A stretch of DNA of 64,000 nt from Bacteroidota bacterium (GTDB lineage Bacteria > Bacteroidota > Bacteroidia > Bacteroidales > Prolixibacteraceae), in NCBI GenBank assembly GCA_024278975.1, contig JAJRSD010000031.1:62001-126000 (forward strand), given 5' to 3'. The notes beneath the pieces are model-generated. The model did not search any database. It saw only the letters and a list, made by a program, of their open reading frames with translations, and was not told the origin of the DNA. The position numbers and the translations under genes are program-made. Position 1 is the first letter of the stretch. Each line of letters opens with the position of its first letter. Below are positions 55,009-63,404 of the stretch, piece by piece.

Positions 55009-56433
55009 ATGAGAATATTATTAACAGGTGTAACAGGTTATATTGGCAAACGTTTGCTGCCCGTTCTTATCGAAAAAGGGCACGATATTATTTGTTGTGT
55101 ACGAGAAAAGAACAGGCTTACAATTCACACGAAATTACTTAAAAAGGTTGAAATAATTGAGATTGATTTCTTGAAAACTCCGCACCCTGAAAACTTCCCA
55201 AAAGATATTGACGCTGCCTATTATCTAATTCACTCAATGAGCAGTTCTTCCGAACAATTTGACACATTAGAGTCAAGCGCTGCAAGTAATTTCAAGAAAC
55301 TATTGGAATCGACATCTGTAAAACAAGTCATCTATTTAAGTGGTATCTCAAACGAAAATAAACTTTCGAAACACCTGCTTTCGCGCCGAAAAGTTGAAGA
55401 CATTTTAACAAGCGACAAATATTCGCTAACAGTTTTACGTGCTGGGATAATTGTTGGTTCGGGCAGTGCCTCATTCGAAATGATTCGCGATATTGTAGAA
55501 AAACTTCCAATTTTAATTACACCAAAATGGGTGCTTACCAGGGCTCAGCCAATTGCTATTAGAGATGTAATTACCTATTTGCGACGAGTACTTTTTAATG
55601 AACAATGCTACAACCAAAACTTTGATATTGGTGGTCCGGAAATTTTGACCTACAAAGAGATGATGTTGCAATATGCAAAAATAAGAAAGTTAAAAAGGAG
55701 ACTGATTACTACATCTTTAATCACTCCAAGAATCTCGTTATACTGGCTGTTCTTTATAACATCTGTCTCGTATAAGCTAGCAAAAAGTTTGGTTGGAAGT
55801 ATGAAAATGGAAGTAGTTTGCGAGAACAACAATTTGGAAGAGATTCTGAAAGTACAACCAATAACATACGAAAGGGCATTAAAAAATGCATTCATAAAAA
55901 TTAAACAAAATCTGGTTTTAAGTAGTTGGAAAGACTCTATTATCAGTAGCAGTCTCGGACTTTCGCTTTCAGATTTTATTGAAGTTCCTAATTTTGGGTG
56001 CTATAAAAACGAGAAGCAAATTTTAATAACCAATCCCGAAAAAGTACTACAGAATATATGGACACTCGGTGGTAAAAAGGGATATTATTACGCAAACTGG
56101 CTTTGGAAAACGCGGGGAATATTTGATGAGCTTTTGGGTGGGGTCGGATTAAAACGCGGGCGAACTTCCACAGATGAAATTCACCCCGGCGATGCACTTG
56201 ATTTTTGGAGAGTTCTGTATGCAAGTCGGGAAAAAAAACGACTGCTTCTTTTTGCTGAGATGAAGTTACCCGGAGAAGCATGGATGGAATTTAAGATTGA
56301 TGATAATAATATTTTACACCAATCTGCAACATTTCGTCCCAGAGGAATTTGGGGGCGGTTTTACTGGGTTATAACTTCACCTTTTCACTATTTTATTTTT
56401 AACGGAATGATACGGCATCTGGCAAAAGAATAA
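55009..56433 (+). CDS. SDR-family NAD(P)-binding protein with C-terminal DUF2867
   Basis: A 474-aa cytoplasmic protein. The N-terminal extended-SDR Rossmann domain begins ILLTGVTGYIGKRLLPVL (GxxGxxG) and has AYYLIHSMSS and VIYLSGIS (residues 1-290). The C-terminal part, about 320-474, is DUF2867 (LGGKKGYYYANWLW, GDALDFWRV, GRFYWVITSPFHYFIFNGM). This two-part layout is known in bacteria but has no assigned reaction. It is monocistronic and convergent with the SnoaL/DUF4440 gene. Confidence 0.9.
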   Translation: MRILLTGVTGYIGKRLLPVLIEKGHDIICCVREKNRLTIHTKLLKKVEIIEIDFLKTPHPENFPKDIDAAYYLIHSMSSSSEQFDTLESSAASNFKKLLESTSVKQVIYLSGISNENKLSKHLLSRRKVEDILTSDKYSLTVLRAGIIVGSGSASFEMIRDIVEKLPILITPKWVLTRAQPIAIRDVITYLRRVLFNEQCYNQNFDIGGPEILTYKEMMLQYAKIRKLKRRLITTSLITPRISLYWLFFITSVSYKLAKSLVGSMKMEVVCENNNLEEILKVQPITYERALKNAFIKIKQNLVLSSWKDSIISSSLGLSLSDFIEVPNFGCYKNEKQILITNPEKVLQNIWTLGGKKGYYYANWLWKTRGIFDELLGGVGLKRGRTSTDEIHPGDALDFWRVLYASREKKRLLLFAEMKLPGEAWMEFKIDDNNILHQSATFRPRGIWGRFYWVITSPFHYFIFNGMIRHLAKE

Positions 56434-56481
56434 TTTATACCGACCAACAAAATGCGCATTGTAAAATTATTCCGACAGTTT

Positions 56482-56928
56482 TTAGTTTTCTACGCTGGAA
56501 TGATCGCTGATAATTAATAATTCATTGTTAATCTTCTGAATAACCAGAGTAAAGTGCCCTGCCAAATCTCCAATTTCACGGGTTAATTCAAATCGCCCAA
56601 TTACAAAAAATGTTTTTTTATCGATTTTTGAGATATCAAGAATTTGAAAACTAAGCTTTCCCATTGCAGCTTTATTAGGGTATCGCTTTTTATAATTGTC
56701 GAGTGTGGCTTGCCAGCCGTAAGTTGGACCGCCTGAGCCTACAAAAACCAATTTCTCCGAATTCCAGTAAGTATCCATAAATTTTTCGAGATTACCATCG
56801 TTCCAGGCAGCAACCTGTTTATCCAATAAATTATTGATTTCAACCCTCTCCTTTTTACTAAGTTTGTTGTTGGCAATTACTGAATTAGAAATAATTAGTA
56901 TCAAAAAAAGTGAAATAAATAATCGCAT
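56482..56928 (-). CDS. Exported NTF2-like (DUF4440/SnoaL) protein
   Basis: A 148-aa protein with a signal peptide (MRLFISLFLILIISNSVIA) and an NTF2-like cone fold: helical VEINNLLDKQVAAWNDGNLEKFMDTYW, then SEKLVFVGSGGPTYGWQ and strands ending LVIQKINNELLIISDHSS. Small NTF2-like proteins may bind ligands or act as hydrolases; no catalytic residues are certain. It has no operon partner. Confidence 0.85.
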   Translation of the reverse strand: MRLFISLFLILIISNSVIANNKLSKKERVEINNLLDKQVAAWNDGNLEKFMDTYWNSEKLVFVGSGGPTYGWQATLDNYKKRYPNKAAMGKLSFQILDISKIDKKTFFVIGRFELTREIGDLAGHFTLVIQKINNELLIISDHSSVEN

Positions 56929-57013
56929 AATAGAGACTTTAATTTAAACTATTCAAGATTGAGTTTGTTACAAATAACATCAGAACAATATATACCAATT
57001 AATATTAAAAATT

Positions 57014-57439
57014 ATGAAACAGAAAACAATTATTTTAAGCATCCTACTGGCAGGTTTTTTAGCCATTAACGTTCAGGCACAAATTAAAATGCCCTCGGTT
57101 TCCGATGTCTCAAAATCGAATATTCAAATGCCTGATAAAGATTTTACAAAAGACATTTTAAATGCGCTAAACCAAGGAGATAAACTAGGACTGTCGCCCG
57201 ATAAACTTCTTAAACTAAATAACAGTAACAAAAGTCTTGTTAACAATGCCATGAGTATTTTTAATGGTTCCGGATCGGAATCGGATAAACTGGAAAAATT
57301 CGGTATTAAGAAGAAAGAGAGAGACGATTTTGTAGAAAAACTACTTGGAAAAAGTAAAGCCGGAAAATATTACGAACTGGTAAAAAAGAAAATTGAACCA
57401 TTAATTGCAAAGTATAAAATGGCAAAACTGTTTATGTAA
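57014..57439 (+). CDS. Small secreted protein of unknown function
   Basis: A 141-aa protein with a clear signal peptide (MKQKTIILSILLAGFLAINVQAQ). The mature part is Lys/Ser-rich, with NALNQGDKLGLSPDKLLKLNNSNKS-type helical sequence and a basic C-terminus (LVKKKIEPLIAKYKMAKLFM). No family motif is recognised. It is divergent from the NTF2-like gene and convergent with the DUF1080 gene. Confidence 0.75.
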   Translation: MKQKTIILSILLAGFLAINVQAQIKMPSVSDVSKSNIQMPDKDFTKDILNALNQGDKLGLSPDKLLKLNNSNKSLVNNAMSIFNGSGSESDKLEKFGIKKKERDDFVEKLLGKSKAGKYYELVKKKIEPLIAKYKMAKLFM

Positions 57440-57456
57440 AAAAAATAATAAATAGA

Positions 57457-58119
57457 CTACAGCTCTTTTACCTTAATATTCCGAAACCAAATTGGCGCAC
57501 CGGCATGTTTTCCCTGAAAACCAATTTTACCTTTAGTAGGCAACTCTGCAAACGGAGTACTTAACCACGAAGGGATATCTGTTCCATCAGGATTTTTTGT
57601 GCCACTTGTCCAAAGTGCCATATCCATTTCGGTAACAACTTTACCATTTAATTTTACAGTAATTTTTTTATCGATGCAGGTAACAGTCATATCATTCCAC
57701 TTACCTGGCTTTTTTACACGACTTTCGCTGGCTGCTAAATGTCCGAAAATAGCTGCACACTGCCATGTTTTATCCGAGTTGGCCCATTTCTCTGCATAGT
57801 CGTCAGCAATTTGTATTTCTACCGAATTCGGAATCCAATCATCCGTGTTACTACAATATACAATCACACCACTATTTGTTCCGTCGGCAGTTTTAAACTC
57901 AAGGTCGAGCACAAAATTATCGTAATCTTTTTTCGTCCAAATACACTGGTCTTCCGATGCAGTAATAACTCCACTTTCTACAGTCCAAATACCTGCCGGG
58001 TAATCGGCATTAGATAAATTATCGGTAAAAAGCTGTTGCCATTTACCCGATTGTGCAAAAAGTGTGGTTGCCGAAATGAGAACTAGTAAAGTTACAATTC
58101 CAAAATTTTTAGTTTTCAT
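57457..58119 (-). CDS. Secreted DUF1080 (3-keto-disaccharide hydrolase-like) protein
   Basis: A 220-aa exported protein (signal peptide to FAQSG) with a single concanavalin-like DUF1080 domain: KWQQLFTDNLSNADYPAGIWTVE at the start, YDNFVLDLEFKTADGTNSGVIVYCSN (residues about 65-90), KPGKWNDMTVTCIDKKITVKLNGKVV, and the end GKIGFQGKHAGAPIWFRNIKVKEL. Characterised relatives act on 3-keto-glycosides, alongside Gfo/Idh/MocA oxidoreductases such as the one at 32.6 kb. No operon link is visible here. Confidence 0.9.
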   Translation of the reverse strand: MKTKNFGIVTLLVLISATTLFAQSGKWQQLFTDNLSNADYPAGIWTVESGVITASEDQCIWTKKDYDNFVLDLEFKTADGTNSGVIVYCSNTDDWIPNSVEIQIADDYAEKWANSDKTWQCAAIFGHLAASESRVKKPGKWNDMTVTCIDKKITVKLNGKVVTEMDMALWTSGTKNPDGTDIPSWLSTPFAELPTKGKIGFQGKHAGAPIWFRNIKVKEL

Positions 58120-58286
58120 AATTTTTGTTTTTATTGAATAAAAAATGATTTCGAAAAGTAGTATTTTTTTATGAGATGAGTTGAACTATTACACATTTTT
58201 TTTGCCCACAAAAACATTCAACTTGTCTCTTTAATTTTAAAGTAGTACTTTGGTTTGCATTTATAAACAGCCTAAATTAAATCGAA

Positions 58287-60797
58287 ATGAAAAAATATAT
58301 AGCTTTTATAATTTTTCTTTTTTTCGTAACTCTTTTTTCAATATCGATAATAAAATGTAACCCCGACAATGTAAAAGCTGCAACCAATATTTTACCAGAA
58401 TTTACAAATCAAACAAACAACGAACACTACTCGTTTCCTGATAAAACAAAAAATAACTGTTTAACCTGCCACACCGGGATTGAACATATTCGCGATCCAA
58501 AATCGGGAATGATGCAACAAATTTACAGCCTGGCAAAACAGGCAGGATGTACAGATAACGAATGTATCGTTTGCCATGGTGGCACGCCAACAACAACCAA
58601 CGAAAAACTTGCACACAGCGGTTCAGTAAAATATTTAAAAGAGAATAATGGGGCAGAACAATTTTACCCCGACCCGGCAAGTGTTTGGATTAATGCAAAG
58701 ACATGCGGAATATGTCATCAGGAACAAGTTGGCACGCAGTTTACTTCGTTAATGTTTACCGAAGCCGGCAAAATACAGGGAGCAACCTGGGGTTTTGGAG
58801 GATTACAAGGTTACAACCACAATGTTGCAAATGTTGCGGTAAAGGAGGTTGATGTTCATAAAAGATTTGGGTCTGACACGTACAAAAAATACATTGCAAA
58901 ACTGAAAACGGCAGAACCTCAGGTATTTCCAAAAGAGATGAAAGGGCTTCCGGAAGCCCCAACTCCAGCCGAAATTGAAAAAAATCCTGCACTGGCAGTT
59001 TACTCTTATTTACGTGCCGATTGTCAACGCTGCCACACCGGAGTTAAAGGTAATAATGCCGATGGCGATTATCGCGGAACAGGCTGTGGTTCGTGTCATA
59101 TTCCATATTCGAATAAAGGATTGTACGAAGGTGATGACCCAGTTATTAGCCGAACAGAACGAGGAAAACTACTCACCCACTCTATTCAGTCAACCCGCGA
59201 TTCGGAAGTAACTTTACATGGAAAAAGTTACACCGGAGTACCAACAAAATCGTGTACATCGTGTCATAATCGTGGTCGGCGAATTGGAGTTTCGTACGAA
59301 GGATTGATGGAAACCTCGTACGAGTCGCCATTTATGAGCAACGGTGATAATCAAACTAAAATTCATAAAAAAAATTATATCCATTTACATTCCGATGTTC
59401 ACCTAAAAAAAGGGATGCTTTGTCAGGATTGCCACACTTCGGGCGACATGCACAGTATGGGCGATTTAATGGGAACAGTTTCGGCAGCCGTTGAAATTGA
59501 GTGTCAGGATTGTCACGGAACACCAGAAAAATACCCATGGGAATTGCCGATTGGTTATGGTGATGAAATTGCAAGTGAGAGTCCGCTAAAAGCTGAAGGG
59601 CGCGGGGTGTCGCAAACAATTCCCGATTATTTAAAGAAAGGTTCGGTTGATGATAAAAAAGATGGATATCTGATTACTGCACGCGGAAATCCGATGCCGC
59701 ATATTGTAAAAAACGGGAATAGTATTATTCTATATTCGGCAGGAGGAGTTGATATTGTTTTGCACCCGTTAAAAGAGCTCACAAAAAAAGATAAGCTAAA
59801 GCAACGTGGGAAAGTTGCAATGACACAGATTACAACTCATATAAATAATATGGAGTGCTACAGTTGTCATGCTACCTGGGCGCCACAGTGTTACGGCTGC
59901 CATGTTAACATCGATTATTCGAATCCGAAACAACGTACCGACTGGGTAAAAGTTACAGAAAATCCACTGCCAAACGGAAAAACGATTGATGCTTTATCGC
60001 CCGATGATATAAAAAATGTACAAAAATATTTAACGAGTGGCGATATTAGCGAACAGCGAAGTTATTTGCGCTGGGAAGACCCGCCACTGGTTGTAAATGG
60101 CGAGCACCGTATTTCGCCGGCAATCCCGGGATGCCAGACGACGGTTTCGGTAACCGACATAAACGGAAATGTGAAGTTGCTAAATCATATTTTTAAAATA
60201 CCACATGTTGAAGGTGCAGGCGAAGAGGGACAACTGGCAATTGATATTTCTCCGCTTCATCCACACACCGTTCAGCTTGAAGCGCGAAGTTGCGAAAGTT
60301 GTCATACAAACTCGAAAGCAATGGGATATGGAATTGCAGGAGGAAAATTGTATTTCCGCCCCGATACGAATTTTGTTATGGATTTAATGGATGTTTTTGG
60401 AATGCCAATTGCAAACCAGATTGATACTCAGTTTAATGCTGTTGCAAATTTAACTATGGACTGGAGCAGATTTATCGACGAAGATAATAATCAACTGCAA
60501 ACAGTTGGGCACCATTTTTCAGGCTCGCGACCGCTAAACAAAAACGAGTTGATGAAATTAGATCGGCGAGGAGTATGTTTGTCGTGCCACAAAACAGTTC
60601 CGGATAAAGATTTAGCAACCAGTTTACTTAGTCATGTTGCCGAATTTGCCGATGTTAAAATTAATAATAAAACACATTCAGGAATACTAAACAAGTCGAT
60701 TAGAATAAGCGCATGGGCACAACTGTTACTACCTGCCATTATTTTTATAGGGCTTTCGGTTTTCTTTTTAAGACGAAGAAAAAAGTTAAATACTTAA
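58287..60797 (+). CDS. Dodecahaem cytochrome c with C-terminal membrane anchor
   Basis: An 836-aa exported multihaem cytochrome. I count 12 CxxCH sites: CLTCH, CIVCH, CGICH, CQRCH, CGSCH, CTSCH, CQDCH (twice), CYSCH, CYGCH, CESCH and CLSCH. An N-terminal signal segment (residues 5-24) ends in IIKC, and a C-terminal helix (about 808-830, LLLPAIIFIGLSVFFL) is followed by RRRKK, which would anchor it facing the periplasm. Between haems are long haem-free stretches (about 120-240, 440-520 and 560-640). Electron-transfer partners and acceptor are unknown, as no quinol oxidase or maturation gene is adjacent. Confidence 0.93.
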   Translation: MKKYIAFIIFLFFVTLFSISIIKCNPDNVKAATNILPEFTNQTNNEHYSFPDKTKNNCLTCHTGIEHIRDPKSGMMQQIYSLAKQAGCTDNECIVCHGGTPTTTNEKLAHSGSVKYLKENNGAEQFYPDPASVWINAKTCGICHQEQVGTQFTSLMFTEAGKIQGATWGFGGLQGYNHNVANVAVKEVDVHKRFGSDTYKKYIAKLKTAEPQVFPKEMKGLPEAPTPAEIEKNPALAVYSYLRADCQRCHTGVKGNNADGDYRGTGCGSCHIPYSNKGLYEGDDPVISRTERGKLLTHSIQSTRDSEVTLHGKSYTGVPTKSCTSCHNRGRRIGVSYEGLMETSYESPFMSNGDNQTKIHKKNYIHLHSDVHLKKGMLCQDCHTSGDMHSMGDLMGTVSAAVEIECQDCHGTPEKYPWELPIGYGDEIASESPLKAEGRGVSQTIPDYLKKGSVDDKKDGYLITARGNPMPHIVKNGNSIILYSAGGVDIVLHPLKELTKKDKLKQRGKVAMTQITTHINNMECYSCHATWAPQCYGCHVNIDYSNPKQRTDWVKVTENPLPNGKTIDALSPDDIKNVQKYLTSGDISEQRSYLRWEDPPLVVNGEHRISPAIPGCQTTVSVTDINGNVKLLNHIFKIPHVEGAGEEGQLAIDISPLHPHTVQLEARSCESCHTNSKAMGYGIAGGKLYFRPDTNFVMDLMDVFGMPIANQIDTQFNAVANLTMDWSRFIDEDNNQLQTVGHHFSGSRPLNKNELMKLDRRGVCLSCHKTVPDKDLATSLLSHVAEFADVKINNKTHSGILNKSIRISAWAQLLLPAIIFIGLSVFFLRRRKKLNT

Positions 60798-60892
60798 GGG
60801 GACTTCTATCAGTTTATTAATATTTAAACTATCTTTAATTTATAAAAAACTTCATATTTCGGTTAAAACTACTTCGAATAAACGAAAATACC

Positions 60893-61564
60893 ATGGCAAT
60901 AAAATTATCGGATTTGTTATTTTGGAATGTTGACACACAATTAGATTTTGTTTCGCCAGATGGCAAATTATATGTTCAGAATGCCGAATTACTAAAACCA
61001 ATTTGGGAAAAGATAACTCGACTGGCAAAAATAAATTCTATCCGGGTTGTAAATACTGCCGATTATCATTATCCGGATTCTGTTGAACTAAGTTCGACAC
61101 CTAATTTCATAAATACTTTCCCGCCACACTGCATGGCAAATAGCAAAGGTGCTGAATATATTATCGAAACAAATCCTGAGAATCCTATTGTTTTTAACTG
61201 GAATAAAAATGATACTGAGTTATTTGATATTGAGAAGAATCGTAATATTATTATCAGAAAAGATGCATTTGATGTTTTTAAGGGAAATCGATTAACCGAA
61301 TCGATACTGAAATATCTGAAACCTAAAATTGTGATGGTTTATGGAGTAACTACAAATGTTTGCGTTAACGATGCAGTTGTGGGTTTATCAGATAGAGTTG
61401 AAACGGTTTATGTTATTGAAGATGCAATAAAAGAGTTGCCAAATATTCCGTTACCATTCGATAACTGGAAAAAATTAGGAGTAAGAATCATCCAATTAAA
61501 AGATTTGGAAAAATTAATTTATACTGCAAACACTAATACAACTGAGACTGAATACTGCGACTGA
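60893..61564 (+). CDS. Isochorismatase/nicotinamidase-family cysteine hydrolase
   Basis: A 223-aa cytoplasmic hydrolase. The catalytic triad is visible: Asp in LFWNVDTQLDFV (about residue 14), Lys in IIRKDAFDVF, and Cys in YGVTTNVCVNDAV. A metal-site pair appears in NTADYHYPDS. The family includes nicotinamidases and ureidoacrylate or isochorismate hydrolases; the specific amide is not clear. The C-terminus (TETEYCD) and the TGA stop are encoded by the first units of a 13-bp tandem repeat, so the array has extended into the gene's end. Confidence 0.88.
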   Translation: MAIKLSDLLFWNVDTQLDFVSPDGKLYVQNAELLKPIWEKITRLAKINSIRVVNTADYHYPDSVELSSTPNFINTFPPHCMANSKGAEYIIETNPENPIVFNWNKNDTELFDIEKNRNIIIRKDAFDVFKGNRLTESILKYLKPKIVMVYGVTTNVCVNDAVVGLSDRVETVYVIEDAIKELPNIPLPFDNWKKLGVRIIQLKDLEKLIYTANTNTTETEYCD

Positions 61565-61622
61565 ATACTGCGACTGAATACTGCAACTGAATACTGAGAC
61601 TGAATACTGCGACTGAATACTA
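61548..61622. repeat. 13-bp tandem repeat (7+6 bp unit), 5.8 copies
   Basis: CTGAATACTGCGA at 61548-61560 and 61561-61573, variants ending GCAA (61574-61586) and GAGA (61587-61599), again GCGA (61600-61612), and a partial unit to 61622. The same unit as at 42860-42895. It overlaps the last codons of the upstream gene. Confidence 0.9.
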
Positions 61623-61631
61623 ATATATATA

Positions 61632-62306
61632 TCATTCACCCCTTTCTTCCAAAAAACGCTTTTCAATAAGTTCACTTTTCTTAACTGTAGTTTTAATCCA
61701 TTGAATTTTAATATCTGTTTTCTCTCTTTCGCTTAATTGCCAGTCAACTTTAGAATTACGCATTTTGTCGGTTAAATGGTGTAAAACAATGGCAGCAGAA
61801 ACTGAAATATTAAAACTTTCGGTAAAACCAAACATGGGGATTTTAAGAAATTCATCAGCTTCATTCATAATTATATCCGAAACTCCCGGTAATTCGGAGC
61901 CAAAAACAAGTGCTGTCTTTCCTGCCGTAATATCAAAGTCTGGGAGTTTCTGGTCGTTAAAATGAGGTGTAGTAGCTACAATCTTATACCCTTGCTTTTT
62001 TAAAGATTGAATGGCTTCGAGACTATTATTCTTCTCCCGATTATATTTATTAAGAGTAAGCCATTTTGAAGATCCAAGCGAAACTTCTGTATCTAACTGA
62101 AATTTGTTCCTGTTTTCAATAATATGTACATCCTGAACACCAAAACAGTCGCACGACCTTAAAACCGCACTTGCGTTTTGCGACTGAAAAATATCTTCTA
62201 ATACAACAGTAATGTACTTGGTACGATATTCTACAACCCTATTAAAAAGGGTTAAACGTTCGGGGGTGATATAAGGCGACAAGTACTTTAGCAATTCAGT
62301 TTGCAT
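61632..62306 (-). CDS. trmH: tRNA/rRNA 2'-O-methyltransferase, TrmH (SpoU) family
   Basis: A 224-aa SPOUT methyltransferase that most likely methylates the 2'-OH of G18 in tRNA. The three SpoU motifs are present: NASAVLRSCDCFGVQDVHIIE (motif 1, residues about 43-63), TALVFGSELPGVSDI (motif 2) and IPMFGFTESFNISVSAAIVLHHL (motif 3). Length and N-terminus fit TrmH better than the RlmB type, which has an extra N-terminal domain. It is convergent with the hydrolase gene and lies downstream of the HU gene across a terminator. Confidence 0.9.
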   Translation of the reverse strand: MQTELLKYLSPYITPERLTLFNRVVEYRTKYITVVLEDIFQSQNASAVLRSCDCFGVQDVHIIENRNKFQLDTEVSLGSSKWLTLNKYNREKNNSLEAIQSLKKQGYKIVATTPHFNDQKLPDFDITAGKTALVFGSELPGVSDIIMNEADEFLKIPMFGFTESFNISVSAAIVLHHLTDKMRNSKVDWQLSEREKTDIKIQWIKTTVKKSELIEKRFLEERGE

Positions 62307-62331
62307 TACATAATTTCAATTTGGGTGAAAT

Positions 62332-62364
62332 AAAAAAAGGGAAACGAAATGTTTCCCTTTTTTT
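62332..62364. terminator. Terminator between HU gene and trmH
   Basis: Stem GGGAAAC / GTTTCCC with loop GAAAT, an A-tract before and seven T after, so it can work on both strands. On the minus strand it lies 18 nt after the HU stop codon. Confidence 0.85.
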
Positions 62365-62381
62365 ATTTTCGTTTCGTTTAA

Positions 62382-62654
62382 TTACGATACAGCACCAGAT
62401 AATTCAGCACCAGCTTTAAATTTAACAACTTTTTTAGCTGCAATCTGAATTTCTTTACCAGTTTGTGGATTTCTTCCAACTCTTGCGCTACGTTCAGTAA
62501 CAGAAAAAGAACCAAATCCGATAAGAGCAACTCTGTCACCACCTTTTAAAGCGTCGGTAGTAGAAGTTACAAATGCATCGAGAGCTTTTTTAGCATCAGC
62601 TTTAGAAAGGCCAGCTCCGGCGGCCATTGCATCAATTAATTGTGCTTTGTTCAT
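62382..62654 (-). CDS. HU-family DNA-binding protein
   Basis: A 90-aa histone-like protein that bends DNA as a dimer. It has the whole HU/IHF fold: helical [25 protein letters not shown], the beta region [18 protein letters not shown], and the DNA-grasping arm [25 protein letters not shown] (conserved RNPQTG). It is a single-gene transcript with its own promoter about 100 nt upstream and a terminator. Confidence 0.96.
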   Translation of the reverse strand: MNKAQLIDAMAAGAGLSKADAKKALDAFVTSTTDALKGGDRVALIGFGSFSVTERSARVGRNPQTGKEIQIAAKKVVKFKAGAELSGAVS

Positions 62655-62749
62655 AAGGTAAATTTTAAATAAATGATTAAAACGTTGATAATTAAATGTT
62701 TATAAAACAAATTTTTTCTTTATTTTTCATTGATAATCACAAACAGAAA

Positions 62750-62757
62750 CAAAAGTA
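62750..62757 (-). promoter_or_regulatory. Promoter -7 of the HU gene
   Basis: TACTTTTG on the minus strand (CAAAAGTA on the plus strand) fits TAnnTTTG and would leave a leader of about 90 nt before the ATG at 62654. No -33 TTTG at the standard distance. Confidence 0.45.
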
Positions 62758-62887
62758 TTAAAATGCCTGTAAAATCAATGGTTTTAGACTATTTTTTTAC
62801 GAACACTAAATTCTGAAATAAGTTTTAAAAAAACAAACCTTCCAACTTTTTTTTTTAATCAATTATTACTTTTTATGTAAAAAGGCT

Positions 62888-62917
62888 TTTGCAGTTTGAA
62901 AAATAATTCTACTTTTG
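62888..62917 (+). promoter_or_regulatory. Promoter of tRNA-Ser
   Basis: TTTG (62888-62891), 18 nt, TACTTTTG (62910-62917). Transcription is expected about 7 nt later, almost at the tRNA 5' end (62927). Confidence 0.7.
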
Positions 62918-62926
62918 TCGCGCTCA

Positions 62927-63011
62927 GGAGAAATGGCAGAGTGGTCGAATGCGGCGGTCTTGAAAACCGTTGTACCGCGAGGTACCGGGGGTTCGAATCC
63001 CTCTTTCTCCG
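62927..63011 (+). tRNA. tRNA-Ser (anticodon UGA)
   Basis: Acceptor stem GGAGAAA / TTTCTCC, D-arm start TGGCAGAGTGG, anticodon loop CTTGAAA with anticodon TGA, a long type II variable arm (GTACCGCGAGGTAC) and T-loop GGTTCGAATCC. The discriminator base is G, and CCA is not encoded. Confidence 0.97.
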
Positions 63012-63015
63012 CAGT

Positions 63016-63046
63016 AAAATCCACTTGAATAATCGGGTGGATTTTT
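63016..63046 (+). terminator. Terminator after tRNA-Ser
   Basis: Stem AAAATCCAC / GTGGATTTT with a 12-nt loop, followed by a T-run. Confidence 0.75.
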
Positions 63047-63138
63047 TAATGTAAATTGTTGTTAATAACTTTTTATACCAACGAATTACATTGAAAGTTC
63101 GAAGATTCAAATTGTTTAGGTAATTTAGAATGAATTAC

Positions 63139-63146
63139 TATATTTG
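63139..63146 (+). promoter_or_regulatory. Promoter -7 of tRNA-Trp
   Basis: TATATTTG followed by CAG, 38 nt before the tRNA. A -33-like TTTA lies at 63115-63118 with 20-nt spacing. Confidence 0.55.
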
Positions 63147-63184
63147 CAGTCGCTAAAACAAAAAGTACGGTTTCCGTACAATTC

Positions 63185-63257
63185 ACGGGTGTAGCTCAGT
63201 TGGCAGAGCACTGGTCTCCAAAACCAGGTGTCGGGAGTTCGAGTCTCTCCTCCCGTG
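63185..63257 (+). tRNA. tRNA-Trp (anticodon CCA)
   Basis: Acceptor ACGGGTG pairs with CTCCCGT except for a T-T mismatch at pair 6-67. D-stem GCTC...GAGC, anticodon arm CTGGT-CTCCAAA-ACCAG with anticodon CCA, T-arm GGGAG-TTCGAGT-CTCTC, discriminator G. CCA is not encoded. Confidence 0.96.
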
Positions 63258-63275
63258 CAAGAGCAAAAGCAGGCT

Positions 63276-63313
63276 AAAAGCGGCGTTCCATGGTAAATGG
63301 GATTCCGCTTTTT
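63276..63313 (+). terminator. Terminator after tRNA-Trp
   Basis: Stem AAAAGCGG / CCGCTTTT with an imperfect inner stem (CGTTCCA / TGGGATT) and a T-tail, 18 nt after the tRNA. Confidence 0.75.
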
Positions 63314-63349
63314 GTTGTTTTGTACAGTCTTTTTGTACCTTCATGATAT

Positions 63350-63391
63350 TTGTTGTTGGAATGTTGTTGGAAAATGCAAATTCAACAACAA
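63350..63391. repeat. Direct and inverted GTTGTTGGAA repeats upstream of mobile-element-like gene
   Basis: TGTTGTTGGAA occurs twice in a row and is inverted as TTCAACAACA 8 nt further on, directly ahead of the ORF at 63405. It may be a recombinase or regulator binding site of an element inserted beside tRNA-Trp; this is inference from position. Confidence 0.4.
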
Positions 63392-63404
63392 AATATTTTT
63401 CATT

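Noticed and set aside
58305-58370. Lipoprotein signal on the dodecahaem cytochrome
   Set aside because: The Cys in SIIKC has Lys at -1, which is not a good lipobox. An ordinary signal or signal anchor is more likely.
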